A DNA stretch of 64,000 bases from Paraburkholderia monticola (GCF_001580545.1 NZ_LRBG01000005.1:62001-126000), one strand, 5' to 3'; numbered from the stretch's first letter, positions 1-9,527 are shown. Translations and numbers: made by a program. The notes: generated from the sequence alone by a model not told the origin.

Positions 1-70
1 TCCGATGGTCTCACAGGAAAGCGCCAACGCACTCGCTACAACGCGTGGCTCATCCTGTCCTTTCGGGGGG

Positions 71-92
71 CCCGCCGCGCGGCGGCGGGTTT
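71..92. terminator. GC-rich hairpin, possible terminator of an upstream gene
   Basis: An 8-bp perfect inverted repeat (71-78 with 82-89) closes a 3-nt loop and is followed by three T residues. No gene is visible between position 1 and the TetR start at 186, so the hairpin probably ends a transcript that enters from the left. The T run is short, so its efficiency is uncertain. Confidence 0.4.
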
Positions 93-185
93 GGGAGCGC
101 TCAATATACCAACCGCATCCGGGTGGAACACGCAGCAGCGGCACGCCGCCACGCGCGCAGCCCGGCATAACCAGGGCCGGACGAC

Positions 186-911
186 ATGGAAGCCAAACCT
201 CCCCGCCGCACGCGCGAACGGATTCTCGAACTGTCGTTGAAGCTGTTCAACGAAATCGGCGAGCCGAACGTCACGACGACGACCATCGCCGAGGAAATGG
301 AAATCAGTCCAGGCAACCTGTACTACCACTTCCGCAACAAAGACGACATCATCAACAGCATCTTCAGCCAGTTCGAGCAGGAGATCGAGAAGCGTCTGCG
401 TTTCCCCGACGACCATCGCGCGACCATCGACGAAATGTGGTCGTACCTGCAGTACATGGTCGATTTCACGTGGCGCTACCGTTTCCTGTACCGCGACCTG
501 AACGACCTGCTCGCGCGCAACCGTACGCTCGAAACGCACTTCAAGCAGATCATCAGCCACAAGGTGCGCTTCGCGAGCCAGTTCTGCGAGCAGCTCGTCG
601 CCGACGGCGAAATGGTCGTGACGCCGCAAGAGATGCAGGTGATCGCGACCAACGTCGGCGTGATCGGCACGTACTGGCTGTCGTATCAGTTCGTGATGAA
701 TCCGCGCAAATACAACGAGCAGGAAGCGATCCGCGCGGAGCTGCATCAGGTCAGCGTGCAGATCGTGTCGCTGATGGCGCCCTACCTGCGCGGCCGCTCG
801 CGGCAGCTGTTCGACGACCTCGTATCGGGCAAGCTGCCCAAGCGCGAGTTCTACGACTACCTGCCGCCCCGTGAAGGCGCCGCCCCTCGCAACGAATCGA
901 AGGACAGTTGA
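186..911 (+). CDS. TetR/AcrR family transcriptional regulator
   Basis: This 241-residue protein has an N-terminal TetR DNA-binding domain at about residues 10-60, including the helix-turn-helix stretch TTIAEEMEISPGNLYYHF (30-49). The rest is an all-helical ligand/dimerisation domain typical of the family, without a recognisable ligand signature. The ATG at 186 is chosen because the HTH starts normally from it. The stop lies 2 bp before the next gene (LOG protein), so the two are probably co-transcribed. The target genes are unknown; autoregulation and control of the downstream pair is an inference from position. Confidence 0.9.
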   Translation: MEAKPPRRTRERILELSLKLFNEIGEPNVTTTTIAEEMEISPGNLYYHFRNKDDIINSIFSQFEQEIEKRLRFPDDHRATIDEMWSYLQYMVDFTWRYRFLYRDLNDLLARNRTLETHFKQIISHKVRFASQFCEQLVADGEMVVTPQEMQVIATNVGVIGTYWLSYQFVMNPRKYNEQEAIRAELHQVSVQIVSLMAPYLRGRSRQLFDDLVSGKLPKREFYDYLPPREGAAPRNESKDS

Positions 912-913
912 GC

Positions 914-1501
914 ATGAAGTCGGTGTGTGTGTATTGCGGCTCGTCGATGGGAGCCAAACCGTTGTATGCGCAGGCGGCGCGCGCCTTCGGCCGTGCGCTC
1001 GTCGAAGCGGATCTCGCGCTCGTCTACGGCGGCGGCAAGGTGGGGCTGATGGGTGTGATCGCCGATACCGTGATGGCCGAAGGCGGCCGCGCGATCGGCG
1101 TGATTCCCGAGTTGCTCGTCAGCAAGGAAGTGGGCCATAACGGCTTGACCGAGCTGCACGTGGTGCCCGACATGCATGAGCGCAAGAAGATGATGGCCGA
1201 GCTGTCCGACGCGTTCGTCGCGATGCCGGGCGGCGCAGGCACGCTCGAGGAGCTATTCGAGGTCTTCACGTGGGCGCAGCTGGGCTACCACGGCAAGCCG
1301 GTCGCACTCCTGAACACCGGCGACTTCTACGAGCCGCTGATCCGCCTGCTCCAGCACACGGTCGACGAAGGCTTCATGAGCAAGACCTATCTCGACATGC
1401 TGCAAATCGACGCCGATCCGCTCGCTCTGATCGGCAAGCTGCGTCGCTATGCGCCGCCCAAGCGTGACAAGTGGACCCCGGTGCAAAGCGACGCGCTCTG
1501 A
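914..1501 (+). CDS. LOG family protein (cytokinin riboside 5'-monophosphate phosphoribohydrolase-like)
   Basis: The 195-residue protein is a complete LOG/TIGR00730 member with a Rossmann-like fold. It carries the diagnostic PGGAGTLEE motif at residues 105-113 and an upstream Arg (R90) in the family's active-site position. Family members hydrolyse nucleoside 5'-monophosphates such as cytokinin ribotides and AMP to free base and ribose 5-phosphate in the cytoplasm. I chose ATG 914; a TTG two codons upstream would overlap the TetR stop. It sits 2 bp after the TetR gene. The exact bacterial substrate cannot be told from sequence. Confidence 0.9.
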   Translation: MKSVCVYCGSSMGAKPLYAQAARAFGRALVEADLALVYGGGKVGLMGVIADTVMAEGGRAIGVIPELLVSKEVGHNGLTELHVVPDMHERKKMMAELSDAFVAMPGGAGTLEELFEVFTWAQLGYHGKPVALLNTGDFYEPLIRLLQHTVDEGFMSKTYLDMLQIDADPLALIGKLRRYAPPKRDKWTPVQSDAL

Positions 1502-1560
1502 ACCCCGGCGCGAACCCGCGCGACGCGCGCCACGCGCGTTTCCCGAACCTTGAGGATGCG

Positions 1561-2307
1561 ATGACGAAAGCTGTTCTGATCACCGGCGGCAGCCGCGGCA
1601 TCGGCCGCGCCACCGCGCGACTGCTTGGCGCGCGCGGCTGGTGCGTCGGCGTGAACTACGTGCGCGATCTCGCCGCCGCGCAGCAGACGGTTGCCGAGGT
1701 CGAACACGCGGGCGGCCGCGCGATACCGATCGCCGGCGATGTCGCGAACGAAGCCGACGTGATCGGCATGTTCGATACGCTGCAGCAAACCTTTGGTCGT
1801 CTCGACGCGCTCGTCAACAACGCCGGCATCGTCGCGCCGTCGAGCCAGCTTGCCGACATGGACTTCGCGCGTCTGAAGCGCCTGTTCGACGTCAACGTCC
1901 TCGGCGCCTATCTGTGCGCACGCGAAGCGGCGCGGCGCATGTCGACCCAGCGCGGCGGCGCGGGCGGCGCGATCGTCAATGTTTCGTCGGCGGCGGCACG
2001 GCTCGGCTCGCCGAACGAATACGTCGACTATGCGGGCTCGAAAGGCGCCATCGACACGATGACGCTCGGCCTCGCGAAAGAACTCGGCCCGCAGGGCGTG
2101 CGCGTGAACGCCGTGCGTCCGGGCCTCATCGACACCGAGATCCATGCGAGCGGCGGCAAGCCCGAGCGCGCCGCGCAACTGGGCGCGACCACGCCGCTCG
2201 GCCGCCCCGGCCGCGCGGACGAAGTCGCCGAGGCGATCGTGTGGCTGCTTGACGACGCGGCCTCGTACGTGACCGGCGCGCTGTTCGACGTCACGGGCGG
2301 CCGCTGA
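1561..2307 (+). CDS. SDR family NAD(P)-dependent oxidoreductase
   Basis: This is a 248-residue classical short-chain dehydrogenase. The glycine-rich cofactor motif TGGSRGIG is at residues 8-15, the NNAG motif at 86-89, catalytic Ser at about 142 and the YxxxK pair at Tyr157/Lys161, so it should be an active oxidoreductase. The reading frame is open further upstream, but ATG 1561 gives the normal distance to the cofactor motif and lies 59 bp after the LOG gene. The substrate is unknown; homologues are often annotated as glucose 1-dehydrogenase or 3-oxoacyl-ACP reductase without proof. The 284 bp that follow (2308-2591) hold no gene. Confidence 0.9.
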   Translation: MTKAVLITGGSRGIGRATARLLGARGWCVGVNYVRDLAAAQQTVAEVEHAGGRAIPIAGDVANEADVIGMFDTLQQTFGRLDALVNNAGIVAPSSQLADMDFARLKRLFDVNVLGAYLCAREAARRMSTQRGGAGGAIVNVSSAAARLGSPNEYVDYAGSKGAIDTMTLGLAKELGPQGVRVNAVRPGLIDTEIHASGGKPERAAQLGATTPLGRPGRADEVAEAIVWLLDDAASYVTGALFDVTGGR

Positions 2308-2591
2308 GCGAACGCCGCGGGCGAACGCGACGCAAGCCTCGAACCCAAAGCGCGGTCCGCTACGGCCGCGCCTTTATCACCGCTATTCCCCCTCCTCCCC
2401 CTCCTCTCCCTCTACGAATTGCCGTCGCTATGTCGGGAAACCGACACAGCCGCGCATCGAATTCGCACGCGCCGCCTCGCCTGTAATCTTCGGTAATAAT
2501 GCGACGCTACAATCGACAACATCGAATGCGTTTGCAATGCAAAACATAAGTACGAGGCCAACGCCGCCGCGTACGCTGACCAGAGACTTCC

Positions 2592-4628
2592 ATGCAAGAC
2601 AAGCAGTCCAAGCGCTGGCGCGCGCACCCTGCCAGCGCGACGGCCTCGGGCTCGGCCGCACCCGCGGGCGGCGCACATGAGGCCGCGCTGTCCGCCAGCA
2701 CCGCGCACCCATTTGCCGGCGCGCAACACCAGCCGACACCCGAAGCCCCGTCGATGCACAGCGCCGACACCGCGCACGCACCGGGCTCCACCGGTTCCGC
2801 CGACCGTGCCACGCGCGGCCTGCAGCGCTGGCGCGCGCTCGCGGCAACCCGTCCGCTGCTGTGGCTCGTCGCGCTGGCGATCCTGTGCGCGTGGCTGATC
2901 CCCGGCATTCTCGGCCACGAGCCGTGGAAGCAGGACGAAACCTACACGTTCGGCATCGTCCAGCACATGCTCGATACCGGCGATCTCGTCGTGCCGACCA
3001 ACGCCGGCCAGCCGTTCGTCGAAAAGCCGCCGCTCTACGACTGGGTCGCCGCCGGCCTCGCCTGGATGTTTGGCCGCTATCTGCCGCTGCACGATGCAGC
3101 GCGGCTCGCGAGCGCGCTATTCGCGGGCCTGACGGTCTACTACACCGCGCGCGTCGCCCGTCGCGCGGTCGCTGCGTCGAACTGGTTCGACCTGCGCGTG
3201 ATCGGCTCGCTCGCGCTGTTCGCCGGCACACTCGTCGTCGTCAAGCACGTGCACGACATGATGACCGACGTCGCCCTGATGGCGGGCGCCGCACTCGGCT
3301 TCTGCGGACTGTTCGAACTCGTGCTCGTGCATCTGCGCGACGACCCGCGCGCCGCCTCGTATTTCTCCATGCACGCGCAAGCCGCATCTCAGAGCGCCCC
3401 GCTCGATGGCCGCGAGCGCCGTCACGCAATCCTCAGCGGCGCGACGATGTTCGGCGCGGGCGTCGGCGTCTCGCTGCTCGCGAAGGGACTGTTCGTGCCG
3501 CTCGTGTTCGGCGCGACCACCTGCGCGGCGCTGCTGCTCTATCCCGCCTGCCGCAGCCGCGGCTTCGTGGGCGCGCTCGGCCTCGCCGCGCTCGTCTGCG
3601 CGCCGCTCGCGCTGATCTGGCCGATCTGCTTCTATCTGCGCTCCGAGGCGCTCTTCAAGGTGTGGCTGTGGGATAACAACGTCGGCCGATTCTTCGGCTT
3701 TTCGGTTGCCGAGCTCGGCTCCGAAAACGAGAGTCGTCTGTTCGTGCTGCGCACCGTGCTGAGCGTCGGCTTTCCGGTCGTGCCGCTCGCACTGGCCGCG
3801 CTCGTCGGTGGCGCATGGCGGCGCTGGCGCGATCCGCGTGTCGCGTTGCCGCTGCTGTTCGCGGGCATCGGTTTCGCGGTGCTGCAAAGCTCGGCGACCG
3901 TCCGCGAGCTGTACATCCTGCCGTTCATCGCGCCGCTCGCGCTCCTCGCGATGCAGGGCGTCGAGCGCTTGCCGGCGCGCCTGCATACCGGCTGGGACAT
4001 GACGAGCCGCGTGCTGTTCGGCAGCGCGGCCGCGCTCGTCTGGATCATCTGGTCGGTCATGACGAGCCCGGCGAGCACGCATGCGTCGCTGCATCTGCTC
4101 GGCCGCTGGCTGCCGCTCGACTGGGTACTGCCGATCGAGCCCGTGCTGGTCGTCGGCGCCCTGCTGCTGACGATCGGCTGGCTGTGGCTGCTGCCGTCGT
4201 TCAAGTACGCGGGCAAATGGCGCGGCGCGCTCAGCTGGTGCGCGGGCGCGATGCTCGTGTGGGGACTCGTCAGCACGCTGCTGCTGCCGTGGCTCGACTA
4301 CGCGAAAAGCTATCGCTCGGTGTTTGCGGACCTCGGCGCGAAGATGGATATCGAATGGAACGACGGCGACTGCATGGCGAGCGCCGGTCTCGGCGAATCC
4401 GAAGCACCGATGCTCTACTACTACACCCACATCGAGCATCAGCCGAGCGAAGATCCGCGCACGACCGCCTGCACGTGGCTGATCGAGGAAAGCCGGCGCG
4501 ACAACGCGCGGCCGCCGGCCGGCGAATGGCAGCTGTTCTGGTCCGGCGCGCGGCCGGGCGATTCGGATGAACTGTTGCGCGTGTTCGTGCGCACCCCGGT
4601 AGCGGCCAACGCGCACGGTGACGACTAG
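2592..4628 (+). CDS. ArnT/PMT-family membrane glycosyltransferase
   Basis: The 678-residue protein belongs to the GT-C superfamily of polyprenyl-phosphate-sugar-dependent glycosyltransferases. After a hydrophobic helix at about 88-104 comes the ArnT-like first periplasmic loop with Asp115-Glu116 and EKPPLYDW at 144-151, followed by many hydrophobic helices and a C-terminal soluble region from about residue 580. Family members move a sugar such as aminoarabinose from undecaprenyl phosphate to lipid A or another acceptor at the periplasmic face. Residues 1-85 are an unusual Ala/Ser/Pro/His-rich extension; the internal Met55 is an alternative start. No arn operon genes are adjacent, so the sugar and acceptor are open. 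Confidence 0.8.
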   Translation: MQDKQSKRWRAHPASATASGSAAPAGGAHEAALSASTAHPFAGAQHQPTPEAPSMHSADTAHAPGSTGSADRATRGLQRWRALAATRPLLWLVALAILCAWLIPGILGHEPWKQDETYTFGIVQHMLDTGDLVVPTNAGQPFVEKPPLYDWVAAGLAWMFGRYLPLHDAARLASALFAGLTVYYTARVARRAVAASNWFDLRVIGSLALFAGTLVVVKHVHDMMTDVALMAGAALGFCGLFELVLVHLRDDPRAASYFSMHAQAASQSAPLDGRERRHAILSGATMFGAGVGVSLLAKGLFVPLVFGATTCAALLLYPACRSRGFVGALGLAALVCAPLALIWPICFYLRSEALFKVWLWDNNVGRFFGFSVAELGSENESRLFVLRTVLSVGFPVVPLALAALVGGAWRRWRDPRVALPLLFAGIGFAVLQSSATVRELYILPFIAPLALLAMQGVERLPARLHTGWDMTSRVLFGSAAALVWIIWSVMTSPASTHASLHLLGRWLPLDWVLPIEPVLVVGALLLTIGWLWLLPSFKYAGKWRGALSWCAGAMLVWGLVSTLLLPWLDYAKSYRSVFADLGAKMDIEWNDGDCMASAGLGESEAPMLYYYTHIEHQPSEDPRTTACTWLIEESRRDNARPPAGEWQLFWSGARPGDSDELLRVFVRTPVAANAHGDD

Positions 4629-4683
4629 CGCCGCGCAATCCGTCGCGCCGGCCGTGTGCCTCGCGCACGGACCGCGCGTTGAT

Positions 4684-5328
4684 TCAGAACGACGAACCGG
4701 GCTCGCGTAGAAACGCGATCTCCTCGTCGCTCGATTCGCGCCCGAGCCACGCGTTGCGATGGGGAAAGCGTCCAAACCGCTCGATCACTTTCGCGTGGCG
4801 CAGCGCGTGCTGGTAGTAGCCGTCGCCGTCCGGCTCCGCCGCGAGCTGTTTGAACAGACGCAGCGACTCCTGCTGGCTCGCGAGCGTTTCATCGTGCTCG
4901 AACGGCAGATACGCGAACGCGCGATGCTGCGTGCCCGGCAACAAACGATCGGCACCACTCGCGATCATCCGTTGCGCGGTATCGAGCGCCTTGCTGTCTG
5001 CCGCGAAGGCGCGCGCGGTATGGCGATGACAGTTGCGCGAGAATTGATCGAGCACGATGACGAGCGCCAGCGCGCCCAATGGCGAGGCCTGCCATGCGTC
5101 GAGCGCACCCGCGTTCGCCGCCTCGATCAGGTCGCCAAAACGCTCGCGCAGCATCGCATCGACCGCGTCGCTGCGCTTGAACCAGAGCTTGCGCTCCTGG
5201 CCGTACTCCGGCGAGTCCGGCGCGCCGAACCAGCAGTCGAGCACTTCCCGCGCCCGCGGCGCGAGCGCCGCGTAGTCGGCATCGACCGAGTACGGTGTCG
5301 GTGCGGCCTGCCGCGGCGTGTCAGCCAT
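4684..5328 (-). CDS. DUF924 family protein
   Basis: This 214-residue cytoplasmic protein matches the DUF924 (YbgF-unrelated, TPR-like) family through the EVLDCWFG start, the FSRNCHR segment and the LPFEHDE stretch. The biochemical function of the family is not established. Its ATG at 5328 overlaps the end of the upstream globin gene by 8 nt, so the two are translationally coupled and form the tail of an operon running from 8975. The frame stays open further upstream, but that part lies inside the globin gene. Its end converges with the ArnT-like gene across a 55-bp gap that holds a small GC-rich hairpin. Confidence 0.85.
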   Translation of the reverse strand: MADTPRQAAPTPYSVDADYAALAPRAREVLDCWFGAPDSPEYGQERKLWFKRSDAVDAMLRERFGDLIEAANAGALDAWQASPLGALALVIVLDQFSRNCHRHTARAFAADSKALDTAQRMIASGADRLLPGTQHRAFAYLPFEHDETLASQQESLRLFKQLAAEPDGDGYYQHALRHAKVIERFGRFPHRNAWLGRESSDEEIAFLREPGSSF

Positions 5329-5734
5329 TGCGGTTGCGCATCCAGTCCGCGGTTTCGAAGAACGAGCCGAGTAGACGCTCGCGCAGCGGCTCCGGCAAGC
5401 CGACATCCTCCATCGCCCACGCCATGCATCGCAACCACTGGTCACGCTCGCCCGACGCGATCGCGAACGGCAGATGCCGCGCACGCAGACGCGGATGGCC
5501 GAAGCGGCTGATGTAATGATCGGGGCCGCCGAGCCAGCCGCACAGGAACCAGAACAGCTTGTCGCGCGAACCATCGAGCGAGGCCGGATGCAGCGTGCGA
5601 ATCCCGGCGAAATCCGCCTCGAGATCCATCAGGTCGTAAAACCGGTCGACCAGTTCGCGCACGCGCGCCTCGCCGCCCACCAGTTCGAAGGCCGTCGGTT
5701 GGTCCGGGGACACTTCGTCGTTCAAATCGCTCAT
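5321..5734 (-). CDS. Group II truncated haemoglobin
   Basis: The 137-residue protein is a 2-on-2 globin of the trHbO/YjbI type. The B10 tyrosine is Tyr33, the motif WLGGPDHY lies at 67-74, the proximal F8 histidine is His87 in RHLPF, and the G8 tryptophan typical of group II is Trp100. Such globins bind O2 or NO through haem and are linked to oxygen sensing, peroxidase-like chemistry or nitrosative stress. ATG 5734 gives the normal family length. It lies 38 bp downstream of the permease gene and overlaps the DUF924 start, so it is part of the 8975-4684 operon. Confidence 0.9.
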   Translation of the reverse strand: MSDLNDEVSPDQPTAFELVGGEARVRELVDRFYDLMDLEADFAGIRTLHPASLDGSRDKLFWFLCGWLGGPDHYISRFGHPRLRARHLPFAIASGERDQWLRCMAWAMEDVGLPEPLRERLLGSFFETADWMRNRNG

Positions 5735-5772
5735 ACCCTGCTCAACAGCAAAAAAACCATCACAAAGAAAAC

Positions 5773-8367
5773 TCACGCGTCGCGCAGCGATTGCAGCGCC
5801 GGCCGCGCCAGCACGTGCCGCAGACTCAGCCACCCGCCGACACCCGCGCACGCGACCCCAGCGACAATGCCCGCCGGCAGCACCCACGGATCGAAGTCCA
5901 GATAGAACTCGAACACGTGCGTGGCCAGCAGCGAGCCGACGATCTGCGCGCCGAGTGCCGCCATCAAGCCCGCGAGCGCGCCCACCGCGACGAATTCGGC
6001 CACCTGCACCGCCCGCACCTGACGATGCGATGCGCCCAACGCGCGCAGCAGCGCGGATTCTCGCATACGCTCGTCGCGCGAGCCGGCGAGCGCCGCGTAC
6101 AGCACCAGCACGCCGGCCGCGAGCGTGAACGCGAACAGGAACTGCACCGCGCCGATCACCTGCTGCAGGACACGCTGAACCTGCGCGAGGATCGGGCCGG
6201 TATCGATCGCGGTGAGATTCGGATACGCAGCGATCAGGCCGTCGATCGTCGACTGTTTGTCCTGCGGCAAGTGGAAGCTCGTAATGAACGTCGCCGGGAA
6301 ATCCTGCAACGCGGCGGGCGGCATCAGCACGAAGAAGTTGACCTTGAACGAACCCCAGTCGAGCTTGCGCACGCTCGTGACCGGTGCATCGACCGTGAGG
6401 CCCGTCACGTCGAAGCGCAGCACGTCGCCGGGCTTCACCTTGATCAGCTTCGCGAGTCCCTGCTCGATCGAGATCTGCGGCTTGGTCGTGTCGCCGAACC
6501 AGCTGCCCGCGGCGATCCGGTTGTCGTCGGGTAGCTGCGTCGTGTACGACAGGTTGAACTCGCGGTCCACCAGACGACGCGCGTCCTCGCCCTTGAACGA
6601 GTCCGGGTCGACCGTCTTGCCGTTGATCGCGACGAGCCGCCCGCGCACCATCGGCGACAGCGCCGCGCCGGCGATGCCGTGCGCGTCCAGATACTGCGTG
6701 ACCGCGTCGCGCTGATCGGGCTGGATGTCGATGATGAACTGGTTGGGCGCATCGGGCGGTGTCGATTTGCGCCAGCCCTGCACCAGGTCGTTGCGTGTCA
6801 TCGCGATCAGCAGCAGGCACATCAGGCCGATGCCGAGCGCGGTGATCTGCAGCGCGCTGGTACTGCTCCTCCGCTCCAGCGACGCCAGCGCGTAACGCCA
6901 GCCGATGCTCGCATTGACGCGCTCGCTGCGCACGACGCGCGCCGCGCCCCACAACGCGAGCCGCGCGACGCCGGCGAACACCAGCAGCCCGCCCGCGAAA
7001 CCGCCCGCAACGATGCCGCCGAGCTTCAATTCCCCCGCGGCGAGAATCAGCAGCCCCGCGAACAGCGCGATGCCGAACGCGTAGGCGGCCCACGCGGTGC
7101 GCCCCGCCTCGCCCCATTCACGCCGCAGCACGCGCACCGGCGGCACGCGGGTCAGCGGCAACAGCGGCGGCAGCGCGAAGCCGAGCAGCAACACGAGGCC
7201 GGCCGCAATACCTTCGAGCGCGGGCCACGGCGTCGGCTGCGGCAGCACCACGTCGATCAGGCCGCCGAGCCATGTCAGCAGCGCGAGATGCCCGAGATAA
7301 CCGAGTGCCACCCCGAGCACGCCGCCCACCACGCCGAGTCCGACGAATTCGAGCGTGAACAGCGCACGCAGCGTGGCCTGGCTCACGCCGAGACAGCGCA
7401 TCGCCGCGCAGCCGTCGAGATGCCGGCGCATGTAGCGATGCGCGGCCATCGCGATCGCGACCGCCGCGAGCAGCGCCGTCAGCAGCGAGACGAGCGTCAG
7501 GAAATGGCCCGCGCGATCGAGCGTCTGGCGCACCTGCGGCTGGCCGTCGTGCAGCGACTCGAGCGCGACCCCGCGCATCTTGCCGCCGTCGACGTGCTCA
7601 TGCGCGAACTGCGCGAAGCGCGCGACCGCATCGTCGGAACCGGCCACCAGCAGCCGGTAGGTGACCCGGCTGCCGTACGTGATCAGGCCGGTCGACGGTA
7701 CGTCAGCGGCGTTCAGCATCAGGCGCGGGGAAAAGTTGACGAACGAGAAGCCGCGGTCGAGCTCGCGCGTGATCAGCGCGCCGACCGTGAAATCGCGATT
7801 CCCGACCTTCACCGCATCGCCGATCTTCAGCTTCAGCGCGTCGAGCAGTTCCTCATCGACCCACACGGTCCCCGGCGGCGGAATCGAGGTCGTCGGATGA
7901 TCGGCCGCGCCTGCTGCCGGCGCGATCCGCAACGCGCCGCGTAGCGGGTAGTCGGACGACACCGCCTTGACGGCGGCGAGGCGCGACGCCGGCTGCGCGC
8001 CGGTCGAATTGATCATGCTGGGGAAGATCGCCGTGGTGGCGGTGCGCAGGCCGAGTCTGTGCGCCTCGGCGGCGAATTGCGGATCGACCGGATGATCGGC
8101 GCGCACGATGAAGTCGGCGGCGATCATGCGCCGTGCATCGCGCTCGAGCCCCTGATGCAGGCGATCGGCCAGAAACCCGACGCTCGACAACGCCGCGACC
8201 GCCAGCACGAGCGCGAGCAGCAGCATCGTCAACTCGCCCGCGCGCCAATCGCGTGCCGTCATCCGCACGGCCTGGCGTAACAGGTCGATGCCCCCGAACC
8301 GACGCGCAGGCCGTGTGTCGGCACGCGCCTTGGTACCCGCCTTGGATCCTGGTAGTGCTTCGCTCAA
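5773..8367 (-). CDS. FtsX/YbbP-type ABC transporter permease
   Basis: About 864 residues long, this protein has the architecture of the YbbP/MacB-like permease family: one N-terminal helix, a large periplasmic region, and two FtsX domains each of three or four helices (roughly residues 290-440 and 730-860). These permeases normally pair with a YbbA-type ATPase and act on lipids or lipoproteins at the inner membrane rather than moving solutes. No ATPase gene is adjacent. I place the start at TTG 8367, which overlaps the DUF4126 stop by 2 nt; the first in-frame ATG is at 8262, directly before the first membrane helix, so the N-terminus is uncertain. Confidence 0.85.
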   Translation of the reverse strand: MSEALPGSKAGTKARADTRPARRFGGIDLLRQAVRMTARDWRAGELTMLLLALVLAVAALSSVGFLADRLHQGLERDARRMIAADFIVRADHPVDPQFAAEAHRLGLRTATTAIFPSMINSTGAQPASRLAAVKAVSSDYPLRGALRIAPAAGAADHPTTSIPPPGTVWVDEELLDALKLKIGDAVKVGNRDFTVGALITRELDRGFSFVNFSPRLMLNAADVPSTGLITYGSRVTYRLLVAGSDDAVARFAQFAHEHVDGGKMRGVALESLHDGQPQVRQTLDRAGHFLTLVSLLTALLAAVAIAMAAHRYMRRHLDGCAAMRCLGVSQATLRALFTLEFVGLGVVGGVLGVALGYLGHLALLTWLGGLIDVVLPQPTPWPALEGIAAGLVLLLGFALPPLLPLTRVPPVRVLRREWGEAGRTAWAAYAFGIALFAGLLILAAGELKLGGIVAGGFAGGLLVFAGVARLALWGAARVVRSERVNASIGWRYALASLERRSSTSALQITALGIGLMCLLLIAMTRNDLVQGWRKSTPPDAPNQFIIDIQPDQRDAVTQYLDAHGIAGAALSPMVRGRLVAINGKTVDPDSFKGEDARRLVDREFNLSYTTQLPDDNRIAAGSWFGDTTKPQISIEQGLAKLIKVKPGDVLRFDVTGLTVDAPVTSVRKLDWGSFKVNFFVLMPPAALQDFPATFITSFHLPQDKQSTIDGLIAAYPNLTAIDTGPILAQVQRVLQQVIGAVQFLFAFTLAAGVLVLYAALAGSRDERMRESALLRALGASHRQVRAVQVAEFVAVGALAGLMAALGAQIVGSLLATHVFEFYLDFDPWVLPAGIVAGVACAGVGGWLSLRHVLARPALQSLRDA

Positions 8368-8975
8368 TCGTGCCTGCTCCTCGCAAATCGCGACACCATG
8401 TGCGTGGCCATGCCGCGAAACCCGCCCTGCACGCCACGCCACAATCGCGGCAATGCCCACGCCGCGAGCAGCAGGAAGCCTACCATCAAGACCAGAAACG
8501 CGAGCGGCACGAACAGCGCGAGCAGCACGCCGCCGAACACGAGGCCGTCCTCGGCGGTCGACGTGACGACGTTCGACACCGGCTCCGGTGACAGATTGAT
8601 CAGCGCGCGCGTGCCCGCCTTCGCGAGATGCGCGGTGCCGGCGAGCGTGCCGCCCGCGAGCGCGGCGACCGTCAGCAGCGCCGGATCGGCGTGGCCGAGC
8701 GCACCGGCCGCCAGCACGGCGCCGGCCGGAATGCGGATGAAAGTGTGGATCGCGTCCCACAACGAATCGAACGCGGGAACCTTGTCGGCAAGGAATTCGG
8801 CGAGCGTCAGCACGGCCGCCGCGCCGATCACCCATGGCGAAGACAGCGCGGACAACGTGTTCGGCAAATGAATCAGGCCTAGACGTTCGAACACGCCGGC
8901 CAGCAGGACCGTCAGATAGAGGCGCAGACCGCTGCCCCATGAGAGGCCTGCAGCAAGCGAAAGTGATTCAAGCAT
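8364..8975 (-). CDS. DUF4126 family membrane protein
   Basis: This 203-residue integral membrane protein is rich in Ala/Leu/Gly and has about five hydrophobic segments, with the conserved N-terminal LSWGSGLRLYLTVLLAG region. It matches the DUF4126 family, whose function is unknown. ATG 8975 is preceded at good spacing by a GGAGG ribosome-binding site, which favours it over the GTG at 8987. It is the first gene of an operon with the permease, globin and DUF924 genes and has a promoter-like -10 box about 135 bp upstream. Confidence 0.8.
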   Translation of the reverse strand: MLESLSLAAGLSWGSGLRLYLTVLLAGVFERLGLIHLPNTLSALSSPWVIGAAAVLTLAEFLADKVPAFDSLWDAIHTFIRIPAGAVLAAGALGHADPALLTVAALAGGTLAGTAHLAKAGTRALINLSPEPVSNVVTSTAEDGLVFGGVLLALFVPLAFLVLMVGFLLLAAWALPRLWRGVQGGFRGMATHMVSRFARSRHD

Positions 8976-9109
8976 GGCCGCCTCCACGCGCTTTGAGCGT
9001 GCCGGACGGCGCGGCGGGAACCAGCGGATGTCCCGCGCCGAAGCCGTCAGACTCGCCAGCCAGGCCGCGCCAGCCAGGCCGGGGGCAATCTCAGGGTCGT
9101 TTCTGTCTC

Positions 9110-9115
9110 ATTATA
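9110..9115 (-). promoter_or_regulatory. Perfect -10 hexamer for the DUF4126-permease-globin operon
   Basis: The minus strand reads TATAAT here, 135 bp upstream of the DUF4126 start, with a poor -35 region. It stands out in a very GC-rich context. The sequence between it and the ATG carries a near-repeat (ggcctggctggc-like units) and no open frame of note. Confidence 0.45.
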
Positions 9116-9206
9116 GCCACCATAATTCGCAGAACGTCGAGCGGCGAAGCCTCACTGTGGCGCGCCTGCCATGGCCGCGACGTCCCGGCTGGAGGCAACT
9201 GCCGGG

Positions 9207-9527
9207 TCAGTGCCCCGACGACAGCTTCAGCCCGACGAGCCCGATCACGATCAGCGACGCGCTGGCGACGCGCGCGAGCGTCAACGCCTCGCCCATCATC
9301 ACGACGCCGAAGATGAACGCGCCGACCGCGCCGATCCCGGTCCAGACCGCGTAGGCGGTGCCGAGCGGCAGCTGGCGCATCGCGAGCGCGAGCAGCACGA
9401 AGCTGCCGAGCGCGGTCACGACCGTGAAGACGGACGGCCAGAAACGGGTGAAACTTTCGGAAGTTTTGAGACCGGCCGCCCATGCGACTTCGAGCAAACC
9501 GGCAATCAATAGAAGAAACCAGGACAT
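9207..9527 (-). CDS. sugE: SMR-family guanidinium exporter (Gdx/SugE)
   Basis: The 106-residue protein has four membrane helices and the small multidrug resistance fold. The N-terminus (MSWFLLLIAGLLEVAWAAGLK) carries the essential Glu13 and the GLLEV(x)WA(x)GLK signature of the SugE/Gdx branch, and the WTGIGAVGA motif is in helix 3. Members of this branch exchange guanidinium ion for protons as antiparallel dimers. The assignment to guanidinium rather than general drug export is strengthened by the guanidine-II riboswitch directly upstream (9549-9592). The gene is transcribed on its own from a promoter at the end of kdpE. Confidence 0.93.
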   Translation of the reverse strand: MSWFLLLIAGLLEVAWAAGLKTSESFTRFWPSVFTVVTALGSFVLLALAMRQLPLGTAYAVWTGIGAVGAFIFGVVMMGEALTLARVASASLIVIGLVGLKLSSGH

